Shown here in pieces: positions 41,906 to 50,303 of a stretch of 64,000 bases of DNA. A program made the translations under genes and the position numbers. The first letter of the stretch is position 1. Each line of letters starts with the position of its first letter. Under the pieces are notes generated by a model that saw only the letters and a list, made by a program, of their open reading frames with translations, was not told the DNA's origin and did no database searches. The stretch is from the NCBI GenBank assembly GCA_963728875.1, contig CAVSLJ010000001.1:372001-436000 (forward strand). Reading direction: 5' to 3'. Source of the DNA: DASUPK01 sp963728875. Lineage in GTDB: Bacteria > Actinomycetota > Thermoleophilia > Solirubrobacterales > 70-9.

Positions 41906-43114
41906 TCAGCGCACTCCGAGGCGCTCGGCGTCCGCCTCGGTCGCCTCCACCCGCGTGGAGGTGCCGGCCTCCTCCTCCGCCTCTCGAGCGGATGCGGCAT
42001 AGCGCTCGTCGGAGGCCTCCTCGGCGATCATCTTGTCGATCAGCCGGCGGGCCCACATCGCCCCGCCGTCGATGTTGAGGTTGTAGAACTGCTTGTCTGG
42101 GTGGTCGTCGACGCCCCTCTGCTGCGCCGCGAGGACCATCTCGTCCTCGCCGAAGACGCCGGTCACCCCCTCTCGGATGATCGTCGTGTAGCGCTGGTCA
42201 TCGAGCTTGTAGTTCCGCACGAAGGCCCAGAAGTAGTGGCAGGTCTTCTCCGTCTCGGGCGTCATCGTGTTGAGCACGTAGCCGTTGACTCCCTGCGACC
42301 GGTCACCCTCCGGAGCGCCGGTGCCGTGAGGGGCCACCCCGACGTCGATTGCGATCGTGCTGGGCGCCTGGAAGTGGATGATCTGCCAGCGGTCGACGTT
42401 GGGGACCTCCGCGGGCTCCTTCTCCATCTTCCACCCGAGCTGCATCCGCCAGAAGGGCGGCGGCTCGACGTCGATCATCCAGCGGGTCACCGTCGCCGAG
42501 TTCGGCCCGTGGGTGACCTCGAATGGAACCTCGGTGATCGATCGCTGGCCGATGCTCGCCCCGTGCACGAAGGTCTCGTGGGTGAGGTCCATCAGGTTGT
42601 CGACGATCAGCTTGTAGCCGCACTCCAGGTGAATCAGCTTGCCGTCGCCGGCCCAGCCGGGATCCGCGTTCCAGTGCAGGTCCGGAATCAGGTCGGGATC
42701 GGCGAGGGCCGGATCTCCCGTCCAGACCCAGACGAAGCGATGCCTCTCGGCGACCGGATAGCGGCGCACCCGGGCGGCCGGATTGATCGTCTTCTGCGAG
42801 GGCATGAAGACGCAGCGGCCCTCCGGGTTGTAGACGAGCCCGTGATACCCGCAAGCGACGTTGTCGCCCTCGATCTTGCCCTCGGAGAGGGGCATGAGCC
42901 GGTGCCAGCAGGCGTTCTCGAGCGCCACCGGCTCGCCGCTCTCCTGCCGGTACATGACCAGGCTGTGGCCGCCGATCCGGCGGCCGAGCAGCTCGCGCTT
43001 CAGCTCCACGTCGTAGGCGGCCGCGTACCAGCAGTTCTTCGGCCAGTCGGCGAGCTTGAAGGTCTCGGGAACCTCGCGGATGTCGCCGTCCGGGCTTCCG
43101 TTGGTGATGCTCAT
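41906..43114 (-). CDS. VanA-type Rieske non-haem iron oxygenase (aromatic O-demethylase-like)
   Basis: 402 residues, somewhat longer than VanA because of N- and C-terminal extensions. The Rieske [2Fe-2S] ligands are Cys69, His71, Cys88 and His91 (CWH and CGYH). The mononuclear iron motif is DNLMDLTHETFVH with His179 and His184. FMPSQKTI, RFVWVWTGDPALADP and the DRWQIIHFQAPS segment match vanillate O-demethylase oxygenase rather than ring dioxygenases. It would remove an aryl methyl ether as formaldehyde with the VanB-type reductase downstream. AAGGAGGAACAGAG precedes the ATG. The exact substrate is not proven. Confidence 0.85.
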   Translation of the reverse strand: MSITNGSPDGDIREVPETFKLADWPKNCWYAAAYDVELKRELLGRRIGGHSLVMYRQESGEPVALENACWHRLMPLSEGKIEGDNVACGYHGLVYNPEGRCVFMPSQKTINPAARVRRYPVAERHRFVWVWTGDPALADPDLIPDLHWNADPGWAGDGKLIHLECGYKLIVDNLMDLTHETFVHGASIGQRSITEVPFEVTHGPNSATVTRWMIDVEPPPFWRMQLGWKMEKEPAEVPNVDRWQIIHFQAPSTIAIDVGVAPHGTGAPEGDRSQGVNGYVLNTMTPETEKTCHYFWAFVRNYKLDDQRYTTIIREGVTGVFGEDEMVLAAQQRGVDDHPDKQFYNLNIDGGAMWARRLIDKMIAEEASDERYAASAREAEEEAGTSTRVEATEADAERLGVR

Positions 43115-43136
43115 CTCTGTTCCTCCTTGATCACGC

Positions 43137-43616
43137 TCATCTCATGGCGGGTGCGCCGAGCTCGCCGAGGGCCCCGAGCACAAGCCGATCGTGTTCGTCC
43201 GGCTTCACATCCGGGAAGACGGTCGCGATCCGGCCGTCGGGATCGATCAGGACAGTCGAGCGGCGGTTGCCCCAGACCGTCAGATCGCCGAACCGGAGCT
43301 CGTCCCAGACGCCGTAGGCGTCGGCGACCCTGTGGCCCTCGTCCGAGAGCAGCCTGAACGCCAGGCCGTGCCGCTCCGCGAAGGCCCGCAGCTCGTCGAC
43401 GGGATCGGGCGAGATGCCGAGAACCACCGCGTTCGCGGCCTCGTAGTCGGCGGAGTGATCGCGCACACCGCAGGCCTGTTTCGTGCAGCCCGGCGTGTCG
43501 GCCTTCGGGTAGAAGTAAAGGGCCACCCACCGTCCGCGGAACGAGGAGAGGCTGACCGGCTCGCCGTCCTGATCGGAGAGCGTGAACTCGGGGGCCGGGC
43601 CACCCGCGTCGATCAT
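43137..43616 (-). CDS. Bcp/PrxQ-type peroxiredoxin
   Basis: 159 residues from the ATG at 43616, chosen for its GAGGAGGAAGAG ribosome site and because APEFTLSDQDGEPVSL then starts the domain. The peroxidatic Cys is in YPKADTPGCTKQACGVRD, with the second Cys five residues on, typical of thioredoxin-dependent PrxQ. It reduces hydroperoxides. As first gene of the Rieske operon it may protect against uncoupled oxygenase turnover (inference). Divergent from purU across a TGTATACA site. Confidence 0.87.
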   Translation of the reverse strand: MIDAGGPAPEFTLSDQDGEPVSLSSFRGRWVALYFYPKADTPGCTKQACGVRDHSADYEAANAVVLGISPDPVDELRAFAERHGLAFRLLSDEGHRVADAYGVWDELRFGDLTVWGNRRSTVLIDPDGRIATVFPDVKPDEHDRLVLGALGELGAPAMR

Positions 43617-43663
43617 CTCTTCCTCCTCGAATCGCTTGCGCCGCAGCGCTGCCAGGTACAAAC

Positions 43664-43746
43664 TGTATACAACTTGTCATCGTAAGTGGCTACCCCAGGC
43701 GACAATCGTCAATCAGATGCGCCGCGGAACGGCGCTTCTGTATACA
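43664..43746. promoter_or_regulatory. Paired TGTATACA operator between peroxiredoxin operon and purU
   Basis: TGTATACA at 43664-43671 and at 43739-43746, centres exactly 75 bp apart. The second is within the perfect 14-base palindrome TTCTGTATACAGAA (43736-43749). The first sits 48 bases before the peroxiredoxin ATG; the second falls within the presumed 5' coding part of purU. The same spacing and core occur at 1979-2061 beside the GntR gene. Confidence 0.5.
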
Positions 43747-44594
43747 GAACCGCCCGCCTGTTGATCTCCTGCCCCGACCGGCCCGGGATCGTGGCGGCCG
43801 TCTCGAGCTTCCTCTTCGAGCACGGCGCCAACATCGTCTCCTCCGACCAGCACTCGACCGACCCGGAGGGAGGCCGGTTCTTCATGCGAATGGAGTTCTC
43901 GACCGCGGAGATGGACCTGCACGGCGAGCGGTTCGAGGCGGCCTTCGAGCAGGACATCGCGAACCGCTTCGAGATGCGCTGGCGCATGTCCCATCCGGGC
44001 GATCGAAAGCGGATGGCGATCCTCGTCTCACGCTACGAGCACTGCGTCCTGGACCTGCTCTGGCGCTGGCGGCGCGGGTCGCTCGACGCCGACGTCGTGC
44101 TGGTCGCCTCGAACCATCCGGACCTCGAGCAGGATGTCCGCTCCTTCGGGGTTCCCTTCCACCACGTGCCCGTGCCGCCCGATGGCAAGCCCCAGGCGGA
44201 GGAGGCTCTGCTCGAGCTGCTTCTGGGGGAGGTCGACCTGGTGGTGCTCGCCCGCTACATGCAGATCCTCTCCGGCGGCTTCCTCGACCGGATCGGCGTC
44301 CCGCTGATCAACATCCATCACTCGTTCCTGCCGGCCTTCGCCGGCCCGGACCCGCACCAGGAGGCCTACGAAACGGGTGTCAAGATCATCGGCGCCACGG
44401 CCCACTACGTGGTCGAGGAGCTCGACGCGGGACCGATCATCGAGCAGGACACGGCGAGGGTCTCCCACCGTGATTCGGTTGCGGACCTGACCAGGCTGGG
44501 CGAGGACATCGAGCGCACGGTGCTGGCGCGCGCTGTCGCCCTGCACCTCGCCGACCGCACGCTCGTCCACGCGAACAAGACGATCGTCTTCTAG
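43686..44594 (+). CDS. purU: Formyltetrahydrofolate deformylase
   Basis: 302 residues from GTG 43686. An N-terminal ACT domain (LLISCPDRPGIVAAVSSFLFE) precedes the formyl-transferase-fold hydrolase with INIHHSFLPAF (catalytic Asn and His) and the Asp in LDAGPIIEQD. It hydrolyses 10-formyl-THF to formate and THF. A TTG at 43761 would remove the first beta strand, so GTG is preferred even though it places an operator inside the gene. Next to O-demethylation genes it likely regenerates THF from methyl-derived C1 units, as in other demethylating bacteria (inference). Confidence 0.88.
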   Translation: MATPGDNRQSDAPRNGASVYRTARLLISCPDRPGIVAAVSSFLFEHGANIVSSDQHSTDPEGGRFFMRMEFSTAEMDLHGERFEAAFEQDIANRFEMRWRMSHPGDRKRMAILVSRYEHCVLDLLWRWRRGSLDADVVLVASNHPDLEQDVRSFGVPFHHVPVPPDGKPQAEEALLELLLGEVDLVVLARYMQILSGGFLDRIGVPLINIHHSFLPAFAGPDPHQEAYETGVKIIGATAHYVVEELDAGPIIEQDTARVSHRDSVADLTRLGEDIERTVLARAVALHLADRTLVHANKTIVF

Positions 44595-47500
44595 CCCGCC
44601 GCAACTCGGTAGACGAGCTGCGCGTCCTCGAACCCCTTGAGCTCCAGGCGTTCCTCGGTCGCCGTCAGGCCGCGCTCGCTCAGCCAGCCTGCCAAGCGGC
44701 GGTGAGCCTCGGAGCTCAGCAGGATCTCACCCGGGCTTGCCGCGGCCTGCAGGCGGGCGGCGAGGTTGGTCGCCTCGCCGCTGACCGCGATGTTGTCGTC
44801 CGAGGCGCCCCTCGCCAGTATCCCCGGCCCCACCGAGATCCCGATGCCGAGTGGCAGGTCGATCGACTCCGCCCTGTCGCGCAGCGCCAGCGCCGCCTCG
44901 ATGGCTTCGGCGGTGTGGTCGACGCGGTTGCCCGAGGCGTTGAACGTCGCCATCACCGCGTCCCCGGCGAACTTGTCGATGATCCCCTGGCGGCGTTCGA
45001 CCGCGACGCGGGCCAGCCTGTAGAGCATCCGCATCCGCTCGCTGACCTGCTCCGGGGGCAGGCTCGAGCTGAGCTCGGAGGAACCCCGCACATCGGCGAA
45101 CAGGGACGTCACCAGGCGCTCGCCGTGGGGGATGACCGGCTCGGCGGCCGCCTCGATGGCCGGCTCCGGCGGCGGCGGCAGCTCGATTCCGAGCTCGGCA
45201 CCGGCTTCCCGAGCCTCGCCGGCGATCAGGCGGGCGTTGATCCGGTCGGCGTGATCGGCCACCGCCCTCAGCTCCGCCGCCGCGTCCTCGGATCTGCCCT
45301 GGGCGGACAGCGCCCGGGCACGGTTTGTCCGGCCGCGCAGCTCCACGAGCGGGTAGCCGGCCTCTCTGGCCGCCTCGACCAGGTTGTCGAAGCTCGCTGC
45401 CGCGGCTTCCGCCTCGCCTCGGGCGAGCGCGAGCATCCCCTCGATCTGGTCGAGGTAGGCCGCGCCCGTCAGGGTGCGACGAGCCCTCGCGATCGCGGCG
45501 AGCTCCTCCACCTCGCCGAGCCGGCCGGCGGCCGCGAGCACTTCGGAGGCGAGCGCCAGCGGCTCGCGATAGGTGGCCAGCATCTCGGCGTTCGCGTGAA
45601 TCTCCTCGGCGAGCTCGACGGCCTCATCCGTTCGTCCGAGGCCGATCGCGGTCCTGATCCGGGCCGCGGCGTCGTAGATGATGTCCTGCAGCTCGGTCCG
45701 CGTCGTCAGGGTGGGCAGGACCGCCGCCGCGTCCTCGGCCCGGCCCAGCTCGGCCAGGATCTGAGCAGCCTGGATTCGCGCCCGCCACTCCATCTTTCCG
45801 AAGCCCAGTCGCGCGTGGCGCTCGAGGGCGGCCTGCGCGGCCGCCAACGCCTCTTCGAGATCGCCGCGAACGGTCCCGATGTAGCTCCGGCTGAGCAGGT
45901 CCCCGGAGCGGTCACCGAACCTCGAGTAGAACGGCAGCGACTCGAGTCGCTCGAGCCACCCCTCCAGGCCCGAGAGCATCATGTGAGTCCGGGTCCAGAT
46001 GCTGTTCCAGGCGACGTTGCTCGCGATCTGCGAGTAGCCCCTCGCCCGGGCCTCCTCGAAGACCTCGTCCATCAGGGCGAGGCCCCGCTGCTGCTCGGCA
46101 CCGTCGATGTACCCGAGCGCCACGAACCCGAGCGCCCAGACGCGCTCCAGGTCGGCACCCACCTGCTCGGCGATCGAGACGGCCCGCTGGGCCGATTCGA
46201 GGCAGCCGCGATAGTCCAGCTCGAACGCGCTCAGCCCGGCCAGCCGCTGATAGGCCATCGACAGGTCGGCCGAGGGACCGGCGGGCTCGAGGACCTCGAG
46301 CGCGCGCTCGTACTCGGCCCGGGCCGCGTCCGGCCGCTCCGACTCCCAATGGCAACGTCCGAGTACCAGGCGGTTGCGAGCTGCCTCGGCGGGCTCGCCC
46401 AGGCCCTCCAGCGATTCGATCCCGGCGGTCAGGTAGCCGACGCCGCTCGCGGGCGCCCCGTTTCGCTGCTGATCCCGCCCGATCCGGCAGAGCACACGGG
46501 CTTTCTCGAGCGGATCGGTGACGTAGGGCAAGACGCGATCGAGGATCGAGATCGCCTCGCCGAAGGCGAGGGCCCCCTCCGCCTCCTCCGCGCTCCGCAG
46601 GCAGACCGGTACCGCCTCCTCGTAGCGGCCTGCCCCGAGCAGGTGACCCGCGAGATCCACCGGACGGGTCGACTCGTCCTCCCCGAGCACCTCGGCGACC
46701 CGCGAGTGGATCGCCTGCCGCCGCGGTGTGACGATCTCGGTGTAGATCGCCTCCTGGGTGAGCGCGTGCCGCCAGCGATAGCGGCCCGGATGGCTCGGGA
46801 CCTCCTCGAGCAGCTGCTGCGTCATCGCGGCATCGATGGCGCCGTGGACCACCGGCTCGGGCTCTCCCGAGACGGCGAGCAGCGCCCGGGCGTCGAAGCC
46901 GCGCCCGAGGATCGCGGCGGTCTCGAGGATTCCCACCTGATCATCGCCGAGCCGCTGGACGCGCAGGAGAATCGCATGGCGGACGGTGTCGGGCAGAGGC
47001 GTCGTCGTCAACTCGTGGCCGGCGGCGCCGCGCTGGGTGGAGCCCTCGACCGCCTCACGCAGCATCTCCTCGAGGACGAACGGATTGCCCTCGCTCCGCT
47101 CGAGCATCAGCTCGTGGAGCTCGGGGTCGACCGCGTCCGCGCCGAGGATCGCGGCCAGCATCTCGCGGATCCCGCTCGAGGTGAGGGGGTCCAGCTCGAC
47201 GACCTCGGCCACGCCCGAGCGGCGCCAGCCCTGGAGCACCGGGAGGAGCGGGTGGCGGCGGTTGATCTCGTCGCTGCGATAGGTGACCAGGATCAGCGAC
47301 GGCAGGTCGACGAGCCGGCGGGCCAGGTAGTCGAGCAGCTCCCTGGTCGAGGCGTCGGCCCAGTGGACATCCTCGACCACGAGGAGCAGCGTGCGCTCAC
47401 GTGCGGGAACAGCGAGCAGCGAGACGAGTGCCTCGAAGAGCCGCAACTTCGCCTGGCCGGGATCGGGCGTGCCCTCCGGCGCGTTGCCGCGCGCGAGCTG

Positions 47501-47836
47501 CGGAAAAAGCTGGCCGAGCTCCACGATGCCCGGGCCGATCGTCTCGGCGAGCTGACCCTGATCGGCCTCGTCGAGATAGTTGCCGATCGCCTCGACGAAG
47601 GGGAGGTACGGAAGGGCGAGCTCAGCGTCGCTGCAGCCTCCGGACAACACGGTGCAGCCGAGCTCACGAGCCTCGCGGACGAGCTCCGCCGCCAGCCGGG
47701 TCTTCCCGATCCCCGCCTCCCCGGCGAGCGCCACGAAGCGGCTCTCGTTCCGCCGCGCCGCGAGCAGGGCGTCCTCGAGCTCGGCGAGCTCGTCGTCGCG
47801 GCGGATCAGGACGGGACAGAGGGCGTTGGTCGCCAC
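44591..47836 (-). CDS. AAA-ATPase/TPR signalling protein with C-terminal class III adenylate cyclase domain
   Basis: 1081 residues, GTG start. An N-terminal STAND-like ATPase has Walker A GEAGIGKT (about residue 38) and Walker B LLLVVEDVHWADAST. A long TPR-like alpha-solenoid follows (about 400-900). The C-terminal nucleotide cyclase (about 905-1080) keeps both metal Asp (FADVRGSS, AGDAVMATF), the base-reading Lys (IDKFAGD) and the Asn/Arg pair (GEATNLAARLQ), so it should be active. Many relatives carry the cyclase first; here it is last. It probably makes cAMP in response to a signal sensed by the TPR part. The stop overlaps purU's by four bases (convergent). Confidence 0.85.
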   Translation of the reverse strand: MATNALCPVLIRRDDELAELEDALLAARRNESRFVALAGEAGIGKTRLAAELVREARELGCTVLSGGCSDAELALPYLPFVEAIGNYLDEADQGQLAETIGPGIVELGQLFPQLARGNAPEGTPDPGQAKLRLFEALVSLLAVPARERTLLLVVEDVHWADASTRELLDYLARRLVDLPSLILVTYRSDEINRRHPLLPVLQGWRRSGVAEVVELDPLTSSGIREMLAAILGADAVDPELHELMLERSEGNPFVLEEMLREAVEGSTQRGAAGHELTTTPLPDTVRHAILLRVQRLGDDQVGILETAAILGRGFDARALLAVSGEPEPVVHGAIDAAMTQQLLEEVPSHPGRYRWRHALTQEAIYTEIVTPRRQAIHSRVAEVLGEDESTRPVDLAGHLLGAGRYEEAVPVCLRSAEEAEGALAFGEAISILDRVLPYVTDPLEKARVLCRIGRDQQRNGAPASGVGYLTAGIESLEGLGEPAEAARNRLVLGRCHWESERPDAARAEYERALEVLEPAGPSADLSMAYQRLAGLSAFELDYRGCLESAQRAVSIAEQVGADLERVWALGFVALGYIDGAEQQRGLALMDEVFEEARARGYSQIASNVAWNSIWTRTHMMLSGLEGWLERLESLPFYSRFGDRSGDLLSRSYIGTVRGDLEEALAAAQAALERHARLGFGKMEWRARIQAAQILAELGRAEDAAAVLPTLTTRTELQDIIYDAAARIRTAIGLGRTDEAVELAEEIHANAEMLATYREPLALASEVLAAAGRLGEVEELAAIARARRTLTGAAYLDQIEGMLALARGEAEAAAASFDNLVEAAREAGYPLVELRGRTNRARALSAQGRSEDAAAELRAVADHADRINARLIAGEAREAGAELGIELPPPPEPAIEAAAEPVIPHGERLVTSLFADVRGSSELSSSLPPEQVSERMRMLYRLARVAVERRQGIIDKFAGDAVMATFNASGNRVDHTAEAIEAALALRDRAESIDLPLGIGISVGPGILARGASDDNIAVSGEATNLAARLQAAASPGEILLSSEAHRRLAGWLSERGLTATEERLELKGFEDAQLVYRVAAG

Positions 47837-47884
47837 TGAGCAATTCTCGCGCAGAGGCCAGCGCGGCCGACGGCGGGGCGGAAG

Positions 47885-49453
47885 CTAGGCGGAGATCCGG
47901 TCGGCCTCGCGCTCGCGCGAGCGTGGGCGCTCCGGGAGCTGGACCGGCGCAGCCGACATGGCGCGCAGGCGCATGTCCGACCAGGTGACGCCCTCACGCA
48001 CGAGCGCGGGGACGCCGAGCGCGACCGCCGTCGCGATCTCGACGGCCTGCAGGATCACGCCGTAGGCCAGGGCATCGGCGGCGGATACCCCGAAGCCCTG
48101 GTGAAGCACGCTGATGATGGCGAGCTGGAAGATTCCGATGTTGGAGGGCGTGGCCGGCACGACCGCCGTCACGTTGACGGCGAAGAGGCAGGCCGCGGCG
48201 GCGCCGATCGCGACCTGGTGGTCGAGGCCGAGTGCCGCGAACAGCGCCCAGCACGAGAGCAGCTGCAGGAACCAGGCGAGGAGCTGCGCGCCAGCGGCGA
48301 ATGAGCCCTTGCGCGGATCGCGAAAGACGGTCAGGCCTCTGCGCGCCTGCTGGAGGGCGCCGCGGACGGCCTTGATCCCGCGTGCGATCCGGCCCTCGCC
48401 GTTCACCTTCACGATCGACGGCATCATCAGGACCGCCAGCAGGATCAGCAAGGGGGCGGTCGAGACCAGGAAGAGCTTCTGGGTGCTCTCCTGGAAGAGG
48501 TCGGTGGTCGAGACGATGATCCCGCCCAGCAGGATCAGCGCGAGGATGTTGAGCGCGGTCTGCGAAACCAGGGTCCCGATCAGGACCGGGAAGGTCTCGC
48601 GCATCCGGCCGATGTGGCGGGAGAGAACCCCCGCTCTGGCAGGCTCGCCGAGCCGCGCAGGCAGGGTCGCCGACATCAAGACGCCGATCATCGTCGCCGA
48701 GGTCACGTCGCGGCGGCGCACGTGATAGCGGGGCAACGCGGCCCGGACGATCGCGACCCAGGAGGCCGCGCGGGCGAACATCGCGGCCACCATCAGGGCG
48801 CACGCGACCAGAACCCACTTCACGTCGGAGTCGATGATGTTGTTCGCGACCTGGTCGACCCCGATCCGCCGCGCGGCGAGGGTGGTCAGACCGAGGCCGA
48901 GAATGCTCGCGATCGCGACGCCGGCCTTGCGGGCGACGCGCTTGCCGCGGCTGCGCGCATCCTGCGGGGTCGGCTCCAGCTTGGGGAGGCGCCTGGCGGG
49001 TTCCTTCGGCCCACCGTCGATCCGGACCAAGCCGGTTCGCCGAGCGAACTCCTCAGGCGGCCAGATCGGCGCAGCCGCGGGCTCGATGGCGCGCTCGTAG
49101 ACGTCGGTTACCTCCTCGGCGATGTGCGGCCAGGCGTAGCGCTGGGCGCTGCGGCGCCCCGCCTCGCCCATCGCCGCGATCCGCCTGGGCTCGTGCGCGA
49201 GCAGCTGCAGCTCCTCGCCGAGCGCCTGCGGGTCGGCGGGTGGAACCAGAACGCCGTCGACGCCGTTGCTGACGACGTCGCTGTAGCCGGCGATCGCCGA
49301 CGCAACCACGCCGGTTCCCGCGGCCATCGCCTCGATCAGGACCATGCCGAAGCTCTCGCCGGCGAGAGACGGCGCGCAGAGCAGATCGGCCTCGCCGAGC
49401 TGGCGCCAGAGGATCGAGTCCGAGACCTTGCCGAGCACGTCGATGTGCTTCAT
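47885..49453 (-). CDS. C-terminal part of GT4 glycosyltransferase fused to a UPF0104/flippase-like membrane domain
   Basis: 522-codon open frame beginning at ATG 49453. The first ~130 residues are the donor-binding half of a GT4 glycosyltransferase (LLCAPSLAGESFGMVLIEAMAAG with the E-x7-E motif). They are followed by about eight membrane helices of the UPF0104 / lysylphosphatidylglycerol-synthase membrane family (GVLMSATLPARLGEPARAGVLS, VVPATPSNIGIFQLAIISVL). The acceptor half lies immediately upstream in another frame (49454-50210). A one-base shift at about 49460-49466 would join them into one PimA-like transferase-flippase fusion. Likely role: glycolipid mannosylation and handling in the membrane. 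Confidence 0.78.
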   Translation of the reverse strand: MKHIDVLGKVSDSILWRQLGEADLLCAPSLAGESFGMVLIEAMAAGTGVVASAIAGYSDVVSNGVDGVLVPPADPQALGEELQLLAHEPRRIAAMGEAGRRSAQRYAWPHIAEEVTDVYERAIEPAAAPIWPPEEFARRTGLVRIDGGPKEPARRLPKLEPTPQDARSRGKRVARKAGVAIASILGLGLTTLAARRIGVDQVANNIIDSDVKWVLVACALMVAAMFARAASWVAIVRAALPRYHVRRRDVTSATMIGVLMSATLPARLGEPARAGVLSRHIGRMRETFPVLIGTLVSQTALNILALILLGGIIVSTTDLFQESTQKLFLVSTAPLLILLAVLMMPSIVKVNGEGRIARGIKAVRGALQQARRGLTVFRDPRKGSFAAGAQLLAWFLQLLSCWALFAALGLDHQVAIGAAAACLFAVNVTAVVPATPSNIGIFQLAIISVLHQGFGVSAADALAYGVILQAVEIATAVALGVPALVREGVTWSDMRLRAMSAAPVQLPERPRSREREADRISA

Positions 49454-50210
49454 CAGCGTCCGGGTCGCTGACGCGGCGGGAGATCTCCTCCGGGTCGGCC
49501 CCGACCACGGTCAGGCGGGCGGGGACATGCTCGACCAGCGCCTGGAACGCGGCGAGCAGGACCGGCAGGCCCTTGCGCTCCTCGGCGCGGCCGACGAAGA
49601 GCAGCCGCAGCTCGTCGCTCGGCGGCTTCGGGCCCTGCGGAGCGGCTTCGATGTCGACGCCGTTCGGGATGATCGTGTACTCGCCGCCGAACCAGCGGCG
49701 CCCCGTCCAGGCCGCGGCCTCGGAGACGGCGATGCGGGCGGAGAGCTGGTTGAAGCGGCGGCGGGCGCCGAGCAGGGACGCGACGTGGTTCGGGAAGGCC
49801 TTGGTCGAGTACGCGTGGAAGGTGCCGACCACCGGCGCGCCGCGGAAGACCATCGCGTCCCAGCCGACGATCGGCGCGAGCGGCTCGTGCACGTGCACGA
49901 CGTCGTAGTTGCCGGCCTTGAGCTCGCGGCGCAAGCGGATGGGCCCATCCGGAAAGGTCGAGAGGTTCGAGACGGCGCCGTTCGCGCCGATGCCGAGCGT
50001 CCGGCCCAGCGGGATCAGGTAGTCGGGAGCCTCCCGCAGCTCGGGATGGGAGCGGTGCAGACGCCTGCTGATCGCGTCCGGCGGATCCCAAGGGGCCAAC
50101 ACGCGAACGTGATCTCCTCGGGCGATGAACTGCTCCGCCAGCGCCTCAACGTGCCTGTTCACGCCTCCCTGATAGGTCCAGGAATAGGGCGACACAAGCG
50201 CAATGCGCAT
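49454..50210 (-). CDS. N-terminal (acceptor) half of GT4 glycosyltransferase, frameshifted from the next gene
   Basis: Begins with ATG 50210 (MRIALVSPYSWTYQGGVNRH), the PimA/GT4 opening, and continues through VVHVHEPLAPIV, GTFHAYS, IIPNGVDIEAA and RLLFVGRAEERKGLPVLL. The frame then runs out of family similarity after VGADPEEISRRVSDPD, exactly where the 47885-49453 frame picks it up (KHIDVLGKVSDS). Removing one base from the CCGGG run at 49460-49464 gives a continuous protein of about 775 residues. A consensus error or recent mutation explains this better than two genes. Confidence 0.75.
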
Positions 50211-50303
50211 TGCGCCAGGGTACCGATACCGCTGGTTGTGCTTCGTGGCGGAGGTCACACCTCGTTCACCTACCCGGCCGGGCTTTACGCATTACACGGT
50301 CAA

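Noticed and set aside
38924..43357. A very long plus-strand open frame across the minus-strand Rieske/phosphotransferase operon
   Set aside because: It has no recognisable domain, is rich in Arg, Gly and Pro and lies antisense to well-conserved genes; it is a codon-bias shadow of GC-rich DNA.
43761..44594. Shorter PurU starting at TTG 43761
   Set aside because: Would delete the first strand of the ACT domain; the GTG at 43686 gives a normal N-terminus.
44702..47839. Long plus-strand open frame opposite the cyclase gene
   Set aside because: Same reasoning: antisense to an intact multidomain protein with all catalytic motifs, low-complexity composition, no plausible start signal.
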